Positions 63,650-64,000 of a stretch of DNA of 64,000 nt are shown here, in pieces. Position 1 is the first letter of the stretch; each line of letters starts with the position of its first letter. Below the pieces are notes generated by a model, which did no database searches, was not told the origin of the DNA, and worked only from the letters and a program-made list of their open reading frames with translations. The position numbers were made by a program, and so were the translations under genes. Origin of the DNA: Streptomyces sp. CB02009 (GTDB lineage: Bacteria > Actinomycetota > Actinomycetes > Streptomycetales > Streptomycetaceae); the NCBI RefSeq assembly GCF_001905825.1, contig NZ_LIVV01000015.1, positions 22,318 through 86,317 of the forward strand. Reading direction: 5' to 3'.

Positions 63650-64000
63650 CAACCCCGCCGGGAACGGAAAGCGCGAAAGTGAATTCCTGCCCAGCGAACC
63701 CGCTCCAGCGGGTGGCAGAAACGGGAAATTGGATCTGCTAGGCTGGAAACACGAAATACCGAAGGGAAGCCCGGAGGAAAGCCCGAGAGGGTGAGTACAA
63801 AGGAAGCGTCCGTTCCTTGAGAACTCAACAGCGTGCCAAAAATCAACGCCAGATTAGTTGATACCCCGTCCATCTTCGGATGGCGAGGTTCCTTTGAAAG
63901 TCCTGCCGGCCTTCATGGTCAGCAGGCAACATACACAGCGAGGACGCTGTGGACAGTCGGCCTTATTCCGGTCTGACTGTCCCGCTCAACGCGAGTGTCA
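63650..64000 (+). other. rRNA operon leader, upstream of the 16S gene
   Basis: The sequence is of the conserved Streptomyces pre-16S leader type and has much lower GC than the genes. TTGAGAACTCAACAGCGTGCC at 63817-63837 is the antitermination/boxA-like part. CCGTCCATC-TTCG-GATGGCG at about 63867-63887 is a small tetraloop hairpin. The part from 63900 to the end (CTGACTGTCCCGCTCAACGC near 63973-63992) normally precedes the 16S 5' end by a few tens of bases. The 16S gene itself is not in the window. Confidence 0.9.

Noticed and set aside
63650..64000. Start of the 16S rRNA gene inside the window.
   Set aside because: The conserved 16S 5' sequence (AGAGTTTGATCCTGGCTCAG) is not present; only leader sequence is seen.

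Overview
The window is a piece of a Streptomyces chromosome core. The evidence is very high GC with strong third-position GC bias, many GTG and TTG starts, four-base ATGA or GTGA gene overlaps, rbpA with a SigR-type promoter, the sporulation pair smeA-sffA, a four-gene conservon (cvnABCD), PTS genes crr-ptsI, and a Streptomyces-type rRNA leader at the right edge. From memory, the order ptsI, smeA-sffA, rbpA, ppm1 agrees with a conserved block of the S. coelicolor chromosome. I see no insertion sequence, prophage, CRISPR array or tRNA. The variable elements are small intergenic tandem repeats.

Layout. 1-9.5 kb: a partial TPR protein with an EccA-like N-terminus, a small kinase, a secreted C39-type protease, an acyl-CoA dehydrogenase, a RibD-C/DHFR-like protein, and a lipid-linked pair (AttH/CrtC-like protein and APH-family phosphotransferase) behind a TetR-type palindrome. 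9.5-17 kb: Lrp/AsnC regulator, amidohydrolase, ppm1 (polyprenyl-phosphate-mannose synthase), fxsA, rbpA, an Atg22-like transporter and a glycerophosphodiesterase. 17-23.6 kb: a YczE/YczR-type divergon, sffA-smeA, an ankyrin protein and a HEAT-repeat protein. 24-33.3 kb: two GT4 glycosyltransferases, an SGNH hydrolase and a fused 5-oxoprolinase in one overlapping operon, meeting convergently a pxpABC operon that codes for the unrelated bacterial 5-oxoprolinase. A divergent FCD-type GntR regulator with a clear operator sits beside pxpA.

34.2-42.1 kb holds the most unusual locus: four same-strand genes, three of them overlapping, coding for a kleisin-like protein, a proline-rich disordered protein, a KITE-like protein and a 1563-residue SMC-like ATPase. 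The layout matches MukFEB/MksFEB/JetABC condensins, but there is no JetD/MksG Toprim nuclease beside it and the Walker B glutamate is replaced by asparagine.

43-64 kb: the conservon; a thiolase-like plus DUF35 pair behind a second copy of the TetR-type palindrome; a secreted VanX-like dipeptidase; a NUDIX hydrolase; a GH31 glycosidase; acetoacetyl-CoA synthetase; an ECF sigma factor with a CU044_5270-type partner; a MocR regulator divergent from an MFS transporter; ptsI and crr; and the promoter and leader region of an rRNA operon whose 16S gene starts just beyond the window.
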